This document shows, one piece after another, positions 1-12,842 of a DNA stretch of 64,000 nt; the first letter of the stretch is position 1, and every line of letters begins with the position of its first letter. This DNA comes from Synechococcus sp. MW101C3 (GTDB lineage Bacteria; Cyanobacteriota; Cyanobacteriia; PCC-6307; Cyanobiaceae): the NCBI RefSeq assembly GCF_002252635.1, contig NZ_NQKX01000005.1, positions 186,001 through 250,000 of the forward strand, read 5' to 3'. Both the position numbers and the translations under genes were made by a program. Below the pieces are notes generated by a model, which ran no database searches, was not told the DNA's origin, and saw nothing but the letters and a program-made list of their open reading frames with translations.

Positions 1-76
1 GCGGCGGTGTGGTGTGTCCGCCGCAGGCGGTGAACACACCCAGGGCCACCCTCCGCAGGGAGGCGGCCGCTGGTGA

Positions 77-787
77 TCAGCTCTGCTTGCTGATCTGGGA
101 GAACTCGAGCTCCACCGGGGTTTCCCGGCCGAAGATCGAGAGCAGAGCCTTGAGCTTGCTGCGCTCTCCCGACACTTCGATCACCTCGCCCTGGAAATCC
201 TTGAACGGACCAGCGGTCACGAGGATCTGATCCCCCTCGGTGATGTCGACCTTCACCAGTGGCTTCTTCTCAGCGGCGCGCTTGAAGATGCGCTCCACCT
301 CGGGCCGGGTGAGGGGCCGGGGCTTGATGTGGCCACGGGCACGGCCGGTGGCGCGGCGCTCTTCGGCCCCCACGAAGTTGATCACGTTCGGGGTGCTCCG
401 CACTGCCATCATCGTGTCTTCGTCGAGCACCATGCGCACCAGCACGTAACCGGGGAACACCTTCTCCTCGGTGGACTGACGGCTGCCGTCTTTCTTGAGC
501 TTGATGGCAGGCGTCTGCGGGATCTCGATCTCGAGGATGCGGTTACTGACGCCCAGGGTGATCGCCCGCTGCTCCAGGGTGGCCTTGACCTTCTTCTCGC
601 AGCTGGAGGCCACCTGCACTGCGTACCAGCGGGCCACCTGCGGCTTGGCCTCGGCTTCAGCGGCGGCTGCCGGATCGACAGCTACCGGGTCGACGGCTGC
701 CAGGTCGACCGCCGCAGCGCTCAGGGCGTCAGCGTCGGTGAGATCGACGGCAGCGAGATCAGCAGGGGCGAGTTCGGCTTCTGACAC
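77..787 (-). CDS. nusG: transcription termination/antitermination factor NusG
   Basis: NusG binds RNA polymerase and modulates elongation, Rho termination and coupling to ribosomes. The 236-aa product has the NGN domain (from about residue 50, beginning RWYAVQVASSCEKKV, with FPGYVLVRM) and a C-terminal KOW domain (GDQILVTAGPFKDFQGEV). The first ~48 residues are an Ala/Asp/Val-rich extension made of degenerate repeats of the type AVDLAAVDP, longer than the E. coli protein. It is last in a minus-strand run gloA, clpB-like, secE, nusG, and follows secE by 51 bp, the usual secE-nusG order. Identification is firm; the exact start is less sure because the extension could be shorter. Confidence 0.96.
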   Translation of the reverse strand: MSEAELAPADLAAVDLTDADALSAAAVDLAAVDPVAVDPAAAAEAEAKPQVARWYAVQVASSCEKKVKATLEQRAITLGVSNRILEIEIPQTPAIKLKKDGSRQSTEEKVFPGYVLVRMVLDEDTMMAVRSTPNVINFVGAEERRATGRARGHIKPRPLTRPEVERIFKRAAEKKPLVKVDITEGDQILVTAGPFKDFQGEVIEVSGERSKLKALLSIFGRETPVELEFSQISKQS

Positions 788-838
788 GAGGTTGAGGAAA
801 GGACGACGAGGCGGCGTGGGGAATGCGGGGCGGGAGGA

Positions 839-1087
839 TCAGCGGAAGATCTGGGAGGACAGCCAGCCGAAGAGGCGATCGATCGCGGCGATCGAGGCAG
901 CCGACAGGCCCACCATCAGGATCACCGCCACCGATTCGCTGAACAGTTGCTGGCGGCTGGGCCAGACCACCTTGCGCAGCTCTTCCAGCAGCGAGGGGAA
1001 AAAGCCCGTGGCTGCCGCCCCTGCCGGCGGCGTGGGCTCTGCCTCAGGCAAGGTTTCGGTGGTGGTGGAGCGGGTAGGGGATTCCAC
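839..1087 (-). CDS. secE: preprotein translocase subunit SecE
   Basis: SecE is the small membrane subunit that clamps SecY in the SecYEG translocon. The 82-aa protein has a Pro/Thr-rich cytosolic N terminus, the amphipathic motif ELRKVVWPSRQQ (about residues 36-47) and a single transmembrane helix (VAVILMVGLSAASIAAI) near the C terminus, the short cyanobacterial/plastid form. It lies directly upstream of nusG on the same strand, the most conserved neighbourhood for this gene. Confidence 0.95.
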   Translation of the reverse strand: MESPTRSTTTETLPEAEPTPPAGAAATGFFPSLLEELRKVVWPSRQQLFSESVAVILMVGLSAASIAAIDRLFGWLSSQIFR

Positions 1088-1134
1088 GGTGGCCTGCGCA
1101 CCGGTGCGATCGCACGAACCGGCAAACAGACACC

Positions 1135-6010
<4,876 letters not shown>

Positions 6011-6509
6011 GCGCGAACAGAGAGGGAGCGGCGTCTGAATCGTCTGGACGATCAAGCCGGATGTTCGGCCTCGCCCTGGCTGTGTCACGACTTCCGCTTG
6101 ACCGGATTCGGCAGAACGGCTGGAACAACAGGGTCCACACATCGAGATTGCAATGCCTTGCCTAAGACACAAGACGTAAACGCGATGTTCATATTGAGTG
6201 TCAACGAGCCATGCACCAGGCGCAATTGACAACATCATGACTGGAAGCAAGAGCCTGACTACACACAGCCTTCCGACTCATGGTTACTCACTTGAAACCG
6301 GCCTTCTCCAAAGATGAACCTATCCACCAAGTGCGGCAAACACCACGTGCGGCAAACAGGCTCAACCTCAATTGGAACGTAGATCAACTCTTCGAACAGA
6401 GGAGCAGCGGCTCTGTCGCTGAGCCCCAAATCCTTCCGAACGATCAAGAAAGCAGGGTGCCGATTGAAGCATCTTCACCGATACCTGCATCACCGGCTGC
6501 GCCGTTCAT
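6011..6509. other. intergenic stretch of lower GC, no gene recognised
   Basis: About 500 bp between the convergent ends of eno and the UbiB-like gene. It is clearly lower in GC than its flanks and holds only short unconvincing open frames on both strands. A short direct repeat (GTGCGGCAAACA twice, separated by 4 bp, near 6331-6360) is visible. I see no tRNA, terminator with T-run, or recognisable mobile-element ends. Confidence 0.6.
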
Positions 6510-8189
6510 CTACCCGCCTGCGCCGGGAAGTTTTTCCAGGCGTCCATCGCGACGCAGGCGGCCCTGCAACTTCAGCCAGCTGAGCGTGACCGGCAACGCC
6601 GCCACCAACGGCACCGCCACAAGGGCCGGCCTGGCGCTGGCGGCCAGCAAGGCCGCAGACACCGCCAGGCCTCCGAGCAAGAACGACTGACCTGCCGCCT
6701 GCTGGGCGGTGGCGAGGCGGCGCAGGATGCGGTCGGTTTCGCCGGCACGCATCTGCACCTGGAGATCTCCCTGCTCAAGACGTGAAAGGCTGTCTTCCAG
6801 GCGGCGGGGCAGACCCAGCGCGCGGCTGCTGAGCTCGCCGGCCTGGCGGCCCAGTTCGCCGAGGAAATCGTTGGGTCCAGTGCCGCCGGAGGTCATCAGG
6901 GGGAGGAGGTAAGGGCGGGCAATGGCCACCAGGCTAAAGGTGGGGTCGAGGCTGCGGCCGACCCCCTCGAAGGTGGAGAGGGCGCGCATCACGAAGATCA
7001 GCTCCGCCGGCAGGCGGAATGGCTGGCCATACACCAGGTCGTAGAGGTCGCCGGAGAGCTTCTCCAGCACATTGGCGGAGAAAGGCGGCGTCAGCGCCTC
7101 GGTGAGCATCACCCGCACCAGGCGCCGCACCGGGCCGGCGTCGATGCCGGCGGCGATGACGCCCGCCCCCTGCATCTCTTCCACGAGGGCGCCGGCGTCG
7201 CGGGCGGCAGCGGCCCGCACCATGCGGCCCAGCCGCCCGCGCAGGCGCGAGGAGAGCTGGCCCATCATGCCGAAGTCGTAATAGATGAGGGCGCCATCGC
7301 TGGCCACCGCCAGGTTGCCGGGATGGGGATCGGCGTGGAAAAAGCCGAAACGCACCAGCTGCTGGAGATAACTGGCCGCCCCCTTTTCCGCCACCGCCGC
7401 AGGATCGATGCCCGCCTCAACCAAGGCAGGGCGGTCGTTGATCTTGATGCCGGGGAGATAATCGAGGCAGAGCACCCGGCGGGTGCTCAGTTCCCAGATC
7501 ACCGCCGGAATACGGATGCCGGGATCATCCAGAAACTGCTGGCGGAAGCGGGCGGCATGTTCAGCTTCGAGGCGAAAGTCGAGTTCCCGCAGTAACACGC
7601 GCCGGCATTCCTGAGCGATCGAAACCCAGTCACGGCCCTGGCCCCAGCGGGGATGGCGCTGCAGCACCGCCGCCACCTGCTGCATCACCTCCAGATCGAG
7701 CCGGAACAGCCGCTCCAACCCCGGCCGCTGGATCTTGAACACCACCTGGCGACCGCTGCGCAGGCTGGCGCGGTGCACCTGGGCCAGGCTGGCGGAGCCG
7801 AGCGGCAGCTCCGCCAGATCGATGATCTCGTTGCAGCGCTCGCCCAGTTCCTCCTCCAGCAGCCGCTGCACGGTGGCGAAGGGGAAAGCGGGCACCCGGT
7901 CTTGCAGGTGCGCCAACTCCTCCACCCAGCCGGCGGGCAGCACATCGGGGCGAGCCGAGAGCAGCTGGCCCAACTTGATGAAGGCCGATCCCAGGCTGAG
8001 CAGCTCGTTGGTGAGCCAGCGGGCACGCTGGCGCTGACGCACAGCACGATGCTCCGTGCTCGGCGGCCCCTTACCCCGGTACGACCAGGCCCGGCCATCC
8101 AGCCACAGCCCGGCCAACAGCAACAGCACGCCGCGCCAGATGCGCAACGAACGGGACAGGCCCCGCCACCCTTGCAGCAGGCGCCCCAT
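6510..8189 (-). CDS. ABC1/UbiB family atypical kinase
   Basis: A 559-aa member of the ABC1/ADCK/UbiB protein-kinase-like family, which in phototrophs is linked to prenylquinone metabolism and plastoglobule/membrane homeostasis. Seen: the family KxGQ motif (FIKLGQLLSARPDVLP, about residues 71-86), a Lys in VFKIQRPG, HADPHPGNLA and the metal-binding YYDFGMMG. A hydrophobic pair of helices near the C terminus suggests membrane association. Its start overlaps the stop of the upstream 113-aa gene (TGATG), indicating translational coupling. Cyanobacteria carry several paralogues, so I give no symbol. Confidence 0.92.
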   Translation of the reverse strand: MGRLLQGWRGLSRSLRIWRGVLLLLAGLWLDGRAWSYRGKGPPSTEHRAVRQRQRARWLTNELLSLGSAFIKLGQLLSARPDVLPAGWVEELAHLQDRVPAFPFATVQRLLEEELGERCNEIIDLAELPLGSASLAQVHRASLRSGRQVVFKIQRPGLERLFRLDLEVMQQVAAVLQRHPRWGQGRDWVSIAQECRRVLLRELDFRLEAEHAARFRQQFLDDPGIRIPAVIWELSTRRVLCLDYLPGIKINDRPALVEAGIDPAAVAEKGAASYLQQLVRFGFFHADPHPGNLAVASDGALIYYDFGMMGQLSSRLRGRLGRMVRAAAARDAGALVEEMQGAGVIAAGIDAGPVRRLVRVMLTEALTPPFSANVLEKLSGDLYDLVYGQPFRLPAELIFVMRALSTFEGVGRSLDPTFSLVAIARPYLLPLMTSGGTGPNDFLGELGRQAGELSSRALGLPRRLEDSLSRLEQGDLQVQMRAGETDRILRRLATAQQAAGQSFLLGGLAVSAALLAASARPALVAVPLVAALPVTLSWLKLQGRLRRDGRLEKLPGAGG

Positions 8190-8530
8190 CAGGGCCGGTC
8201 CTCAAGGCGGCGCGACAGGCGCGCCACCTGGGCCCGCAGGGCATCGATCTGCTCCTGAGGCGTGCCCCAGGCGGCAGTGGCCACCGACTGCGCGTCCATG
8301 GCGCCGGAAGCAGCGCCTGATGCCGACGCCGACCCAGCCGCCGGATCGGTTTCCAGCCGCTCCGCCTCCGCCTCCACCTCTTCCAGGAAGAGGCTCCATT
8401 CCTGGCGCAGCCGCTCGGGCGCCTCCTGGGCAAGCACCGCCAGGGCTGCGGCGGTTTCCACCAGGCTGCTGCCAAGCCGGGCACCCAACCTGTTGATGGC
8501 GGCCTGAACGATGGATTGGGGCGCGCTCAT
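8189..8530 (-). CDS. conserved small picocyanobacterial-type protein
   Basis: A 113-aa soluble protein that I do not recognise as a named family. It is predicted mostly helical, with an Ala/Glu-rich central helix (EAPERLRQEWSLFLEEVEAEAERLE), a low-complexity Ser/Ala/Gly stretch (about 63-75) and a C-terminal coiled-coil-like helix (QIDALRAQVARLSRRLED). The stop overlaps the start of the UbiB-like kinase gene, so it likely works with, or is expressed with, that kinase. The C-terminal helix resembles the short coiled-coil tails of phasin/MICOS-like proteins, but that is only a shape similarity. Confidence 0.75.
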   Translation of the reverse strand: MSAPQSIVQAAINRLGARLGSSLVETAAALAVLAQEAPERLRQEWSLFLEEVEAEAERLETDPAAGSASASGAASGAMDAQSVATAAWGTPQEQIDALRAQVARLSRRLEDRP

Positions 8531-8563
8531 GCGGGGGCCGTTGGTTGGCGAAACTGTGGCAGA

Positions 8564-9097
8564 TCAGGGCGTTGTGCCGTTGGGATCAGCCGCCGCCGGC
8601 GGCTCAGTGGGCGTGATCACCGAATCGGAAGGAGGTGGCGGCTCGGCCGGCAACAGCGGCGCTTCCGGCACCGGCTCCTCGCGGGTGCTGGCCTTCGGGT
8701 CGGCGGGCGCCGGGGTGGCCCGGGCCGCAGCCTCGCGCTTCTCCTGTTCCTCGCGGCGGCGCTGCTCCTGCTCCAGCAGGCCCAGGTCTTCGACCCCCTC
8801 GCTGGGGGTACCGAAGCGCATGCGCAGGCTCTCCAGGCTGGTGCCAGGAGTGGGCCTCACCTCAAAACCCTCACCGAGGCGGGCCGTGCCATCGGGACGG
8901 AGATCGAGCAGGCGCCCGGTGAGGCCGTAGCCGAGCCCGAAGGCAACTCCCGCCACCAGCGCCAGCGTCCAGCCGGGAATTGGGGGCTGGGCCGGCGGGC
9001 GGGCGCCGGGGGTTCGTGCGCCGGAGCGGCCGGCGGAATCGGCGTCGGCGCCCCTGGCGGGACGCTTTGACCTGCGACGCGCACCGGCCTGGGTCAT
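8564..9097 (-). CDS. hypothetical single-pass membrane protein
   Basis: 177 aa. The N terminus is basic (RRRSKRPARG), followed by one transmembrane helix (WTLALVAGVAFGLGYGLTG, about 43-61), a short globular part with RMRFGTPSEGVEDLG, a charged helix (QEQRRREEQEKREAAAR) and a long Pro/Ala/Glu-rich C-terminal tail. No family recognised. It lies 33 bp upstream of the 113-aa gene, so the three minus-strand genes 9097-6510 probably form one operon. Confidence 0.7.
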   Translation of the reverse strand: MTQAGARRRSKRPARGADADSAGRSGARTPGARPPAQPPIPGWTLALVAGVAFGLGYGLTGRLLDLRPDGTARLGEGFEVRPTPGTSLESLRMRFGTPSEGVEDLGLLEQEQRRREEQEKREAAARATPAPADPKASTREEPVPEAPLLPAEPPPPSDSVITPTEPPAAADPNGTTP

Positions 9098-9289
9098 TGG
9101 TCACGGTTGGAAGGCCCCCATCCTGCCCGTGCCTGTGCGGAGCCGCCACGGCTGGCCGGCAGGTGACCGTTTGGGTGCCAGACCGTGGGCTGGGCGGATC
9201 GCTGAGCACAGCTGCGGAATCTTGGCGATGTCCTGTGGCTCACATCTCCCTCGACGCTAGGGTTTTGCTGCTCTTGCAGACCATTCAAG

Positions 9290-10054
9290 GTGACCTATTG
9301 CATCGGTTACTGGCTGGAAAAAGGGTTGGTTTTTGCTTCTGATTCCCGCACGAATGCCGGAGTTGATTATATTTCCAGCTATAGCAAGATATATGTGTTT
9401 CAGCCGGCCTCCGATCGGCTGTTCGTGCTGCTGGCCGCCGGCAATCTCGCCACCACTCAGGCGGTGGTGAACCACATCCAGCGCGACCTTGACCAGGAGA
9501 TCGCTAGCCAAGCCAGCACTGGTGAGGACCTGCGTTCCTGCCACTACCTGTTCGAAGCGGCCAACTACATCGGCGCGGTGAGCGTGGCGGTGCAGGAGAA
9601 GCACCGGGCCGCTCTGCAGCAGGCAGGCACCAGTGCCGAGGCCACCTTCATCCTGGGCGGGCAGATCGGCACCGAACCCCACGGCCTGTTCATGGTGTAC
9701 CCCCAGGGGAATGCGGTGATGGCCACGCCGCAGACCCCCTATCTCCAGATCGGTGAATCGAAGTACGGCAAGCCGCCGCTCGACAATGTGGGCTCCACCA
9801 ATCTGTCGCTGGAGGATGCCGCCCGGCTCTGCCTGATCTCGGAAGTACTCACCCACCGCTCCAACCTCACCGTTGGGCCGCCGTTTGAGCTGGCGATCGT
9901 GCCCCGCAACAAGCACTCGGTGGCCCATCGCGTCACCTTCGAGGCGGAGGCGCCGGAACTGGCCGCCATGATCGACACCTGGAGCAGCGCCCAGCGGGAA
10001 GCCCTGCACCGGCTGCCCAGCTTCGTCTGGGAGCAGAACCAGGACGCGGCCTGA
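9290..10054 (+). CDS. Anbu-type proteasome-like protease (20S beta-like)
   Basis: 254 aa beginning MTYCIGYWLEKGLVFASDSRTNAGVDYIS, the hallmark N terminus of Anbu (bacterial ancestor-of-beta-unit proteasome relative), an Ntn hydrolase. Removal of the initiator Met would expose Thr2 as the nucleophile; the SDSRTNAG segment corresponds to the conserved proteasome beta Asp and the YSKIYVF segment to its Lys. The start is a GTG at 9290, fixed by the requirement that Thr follow Met. Anbu is usually encoded beside an alpha-E protein, a circularly permuted ATP-grasp protein and a transglutaminase-like protein; none is next to it here (glsA follows). Confidence 0.88.
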   Translation: MTYCIGYWLEKGLVFASDSRTNAGVDYISSYSKIYVFQPASDRLFVLLAAGNLATTQAVVNHIQRDLDQEIASQASTGEDLRSCHYLFEAANYIGAVSVAVQEKHRAALQQAGTSAEATFILGGQIGTEPHGLFMVYPQGNAVMATPQTPYLQIGESKYGKPPLDNVGSTNLSLEDAARLCLISEVLTHRSNLTVGPPFELAIVPRNKHSVAHRVTFEAEAPELAAMIDTWSSAQREALHRLPSFVWEQNQDAA

Positions 10055-10093
10055 CGCGCCGGTCGCCAACGCCCCACCACCAGCCGTTCACCC

Positions 10094-11080
10094 ATGCACA
10101 CCGTTTCCGAGTGGATCTCCACCGGCCACCTGCCCTCCGCCGAGGTGGTGGAGGCACTGGTGCTGGAGGCGCATCAGCGCTTTGCGCCGGTGCGAGAGGG
10201 CAAGGTGGCCGATTACATCCCCGCCCTGGCCGCCGCAGATGCCGAGCAGTTCGGCATCTGCGTGGCCGGCTGCGGCGGGCAGCTGATCGAAGCGGGCGAT
10301 TCCCGCGCCTCCTTCAGCATCCAGAGCATCTCGAAGCCGTTTCAGTTCGCGCTCATCTGCCAGGCGATCGGTGAAGACGAAGCCCGCGAAAAACTGGGGG
10401 TGAACAGCACCGGCCTGCCCTTCAATTCGGTGCTGGCGGTGGAGCGGAGCAGCGAAGGGCTCTCCAATCCGATGGTGAATGCCGGCGCCATCGCCGCCAC
10501 CAGCCTGGCGCCAGGCACCACGCCCGAGGAGAAGTGGGCCTTCATCGAGGCCGGCTTCTCCCGCTTCGCCGGCCGGCCCCTGGAGGTGGATGAAGAGGTG
10601 TACAGCTCCGAGCTGGCTACCAACCGACGCAATACCGGCATCGCCAGCCTGCTGAGCGCTCAGCAGCGCCTCTGGTGGGATCCGGAAGAGGCCACCGATC
10701 TCTACACCCGTCAATGCTCGCTGCGGGTCACCAGTGCCGACCTGGCCGTGATGGCGGCCACGCTGGCCAACGGCGGGCGCCAGCCGGTCACAGGGGAGCA
10801 GGTGATCGATGCCATCCATTGCCAGCACGTGCTGGCGGTGATGGTCACCGCCGGGCTGTACGAAACCTCCGGCGACTGGCTCTACGCCACCGGCCTGCCC
10901 GGCAAGAGCGGCGTGGCCGGCGGCATGATCACGGTGGCACCGGGCAAGGGTGGCCTGGCCACCTACGCGCCACCGCTCGATGAGGCGGGCAACAGCGTGC
11001 GCGGCCAGCTCACGGCCCGTTTTCTCTCGGAAGCCCTGGGCCTGAACCTGTTCGCCTCCAGGGCAGAGAGCCACCAATGA
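10094..11080 (+). CDS. glsA: glutaminase A
   Basis: Hydrolyses glutamine to glutamate and ammonia. The 328-aa product has the serine-dependent beta-lactamase-like fold: the catalytic SxxK motif is in FSIQSISKPFQFAL (about residues 76-89), with NPMVNAGAIA, NRRNTGIASLL and KSGVAGGMITVAPGKGGLATYAPPL. Length matches the family. Its stop overlaps the start of the AI-2E-family gene (ATGA), so the two are translationally coupled. A GltS glutamate symporter lies 1.8 kb downstream. Confidence 0.95.
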   Translation: MHTVSEWISTGHLPSAEVVEALVLEAHQRFAPVREGKVADYIPALAAADAEQFGICVAGCGGQLIEAGDSRASFSIQSISKPFQFALICQAIGEDEAREKLGVNSTGLPFNSVLAVERSSEGLSNPMVNAGAIAATSLAPGTTPEEKWAFIEAGFSRFAGRPLEVDEEVYSSELATNRRNTGIASLLSAQQRLWWDPEEATDLYTRQCSLRVTSADLAVMAATLANGGRQPVTGEQVIDAIHCQHVLAVMVTAGLYETSGDWLYATGLPGKSGVAGGMITVAPGKGGLATYAPPLDEAGNSVRGQLTARFLSEALGLNLFASRAESHQ

Positions 11081-12081
11081 TCAGCACCACGAATCTCGTG
11101 CGGTATCTCCTGCTGGTGGCCTGCGTTGGCGTCACGGTGCTGATCTTCGACTACTTCTCAGGCACGATTGCGGTGTTCACCGCTGCCGCCATCGTGGCGG
11201 CGCTGCTCAACATCCCGGTGACCTGGCTGAGCCGCTCTCTGCCACGGGGATGGGCGATTGCCATCGTTTCTCTCAGCGCCCTGCTCCTCCTGATCGGTTT
11301 CGTCACCGGCATTGGCCTGCAGGTGCTGAACCAGGGCCAGGGCCTGGTGCTGGATCTGCAGAGCAGGATGAAGCAGCAGGATCTCACGCCTCTGCAAGGC
11401 TACCTCGAAGCCTATGGATTCGACAGAATCACCTCCCTGCTGCAGGAGGGATTGCTGACGGGGCTGGGGTTGCTGCAGACCGTGTTCTCCGGTGTGTTCA
11501 CCGGGATTTTCGGTGCGGTGATCAGCCTCTACATGTTGATCGATGGGGAGAAGCTCTGGAAAGGGTTTCTGCGGCTGATTCCGGAAGCCCACCGGGATCG
11601 TTTTGCCCACACCTTTCTGCAGAGCGTGCTGGGGTTCATTCGTGGTCAGCTGCTTCTGATGGTGTTTCTGACCGTCTCGACGGCTGTGGTTTTTCCCCTG
11701 CTGGGTGTGAAGTACAGCCTGATCCTGGCGGTGATCGTGGGGGTTCTGGATGTGATCCCCGGCATCGGTGCCACCCTCGGCATCGTGCTGGTCTCGGTGA
11801 TGGTCTTTGCCTCCCAGGGAGGAGAGATCGGCCTGCGGGCCTTGATCGCTTCGCTGCTGCTCGGCCAGATTCAGGACAACATCGTGCGCCCCAGGGTGAT
11901 GGGCAGGGCGATGGAGCTCAATCCGGTGCTGCTCTTTCTCTCGCTCTTCATCGGTCAGCGGGTTGCTGGTCTGCTGGGGGTGTTTCTGGCCATCCCGATC
12001 GCGGGCATGATTGCCCTCTGGCTCCATACGGAACGCCAGCAGCAGGAGGCCATCGCTCTCACACCCGCAGGCGATGAGTAG
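11077..12081 (+). CDS. AI-2E family (PerM-like) membrane transporter
   Basis: 334 aa with about eight hydrophobic segments in the AI-2E/PerM arrangement: two helices and a third near residue 60-90, a soluble loop (QSRMKQQDLTPLQGYLEAYGF), then helices with GAVISLYMLIDGEKLWKGFLRLIP and the family signature around VLDVIPGIGATLGIVLV and LLLGQIQDNIVRPRVMGRAMELNPVLLFLSL. The substrate is unknown; members are proposed exporters of autoinducer-2 or Na+/H+ antiporters. Translational coupling to glsA suggests a role linked to glutamine metabolism or its ammonium/proton balance, which is inference. Confidence 0.88.
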   Translation: MISTTNLVRYLLLVACVGVTVLIFDYFSGTIAVFTAAAIVAALLNIPVTWLSRSLPRGWAIAIVSLSALLLLIGFVTGIGLQVLNQGQGLVLDLQSRMKQQDLTPLQGYLEAYGFDRITSLLQEGLLTGLGLLQTVFSGVFTGIFGAVISLYMLIDGEKLWKGFLRLIPEAHRDRFAHTFLQSVLGFIRGQLLLMVFLTVSTAVVFPLLGVKYSLILAVIVGVLDVIPGIGATLGIVLVSVMVFASQGGEIGLRALIASLLLGQIQDNIVRPRVMGRAMELNPVLLFLSLFIGQRVAGLLGVFLAIPIAGMIALWLHTERQQQEAIALTPAGDE

Positions 12082-12329
12082 GGGCGGAGACGAGTAGGGG
12101 TGGAGCCTCTGCACTGAAGCTCCGCGCTGAACGTCTGCACTGAGCCTCTTCGCTGAAGAGTCTTGCCGCAGGCTCTGTCACGAGCAACGAGCACCACGAT
12201 CTAGGCGCTCCCCTGTGCAGGTGGCCCTCGCTCCTGGTTCCCCTCGGTTCACGGGTTCCTCGCTTCAGGTGCCGGGATCTGAGCATCTCCAGCGGACTGC
12301 CATGCTGCTGCCTGGATGCGAGCTCTCCC

Positions 12330-12797
12330 ATGGTTTCGATGCGCCTGATCCCACCGATCCTGCTCACCGCCTTGATGGTGGCCGCCGCCAGCACCACCAG
12401 CGCCGAGGCCCGCTGCCGCTTTCTGATGCCGCTCGGCGGCAGCGGCGAGCCGGTGGTGTCCAAGCGGATCGGCCCCGACCGGCTGCTGGGCCGCACCAAC
12501 TGGAACACCGATTTCATCGTGGACCGGCCCTTCCGTAGCTATCAGTTCTTCTTCACGTCGGCCTCGACCGAACGGGCCACCTTCCCAGTGGCCGCCTTCA
12601 TGCGCTTCACCGATGGCACCAGCCTGCAGGTGGTGAATGAAACCCCCACCTTTGAACCGGGTACCGGCCGGAAGTTCGGCCCGTTTCAGGCGGTGCCGGG
12701 CAAGCGCACCAACCTGATGAACTTCCGGGTGGGCTCCAGCACCAGGCCCGCAGCCGTGGGTTTCAGTTACCGGATCTCCGTGCAGGGATGCGACTGA
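12330..12797 (+). CDS. hypothetical secreted protein
   Basis: 155 aa with a convincing Sec signal peptide (RLIPPILLTALMVAAASTTSAEA, cleavage after about residue 26, possibly at SAEA-RC). The mature part has two or three Cys (CRF near the start, CD at the end) and looks like a small beta-rich domain (YQFFFTSASTERATFPVAAFMRFTDGTSLQVV). No family recognised. The start could be the ATG at 12339, three codons in. The 248 bp upstream contain a doubled TCTGCACTGA motif but no clear terminator. Confidence 0.75.
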   Translation: MVSMRLIPPILLTALMVAAASTTSAEARCRFLMPLGGSGEPVVSKRIGPDRLLGRTNWNTDFIVDRPFRSYQFFFTSASTERATFPVAAFMRFTDGTSLQVVNETPTFEPGTGRKFGPFQAVPGKRTNLMNFRVGSSTRPAAVGFSYRISVQGCD

Positions 12798-12842
12798 GGC
12801 GACGGCCGGCCTGAGCCACTCCTGCCCTGATCCCCACCCGCC

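Noticed and set aside
1-24. GCGGCG...CGCCGC inverted repeat at the window start
   Set aside because: Only a 6-bp stem with a 12-nt loop and no T-run; expected by chance in GC-rich DNA.
12100-12160. Repeated TCTGCACTGA motifs
   Set aside because: Only two short copies in degenerate context; no array or function visible.
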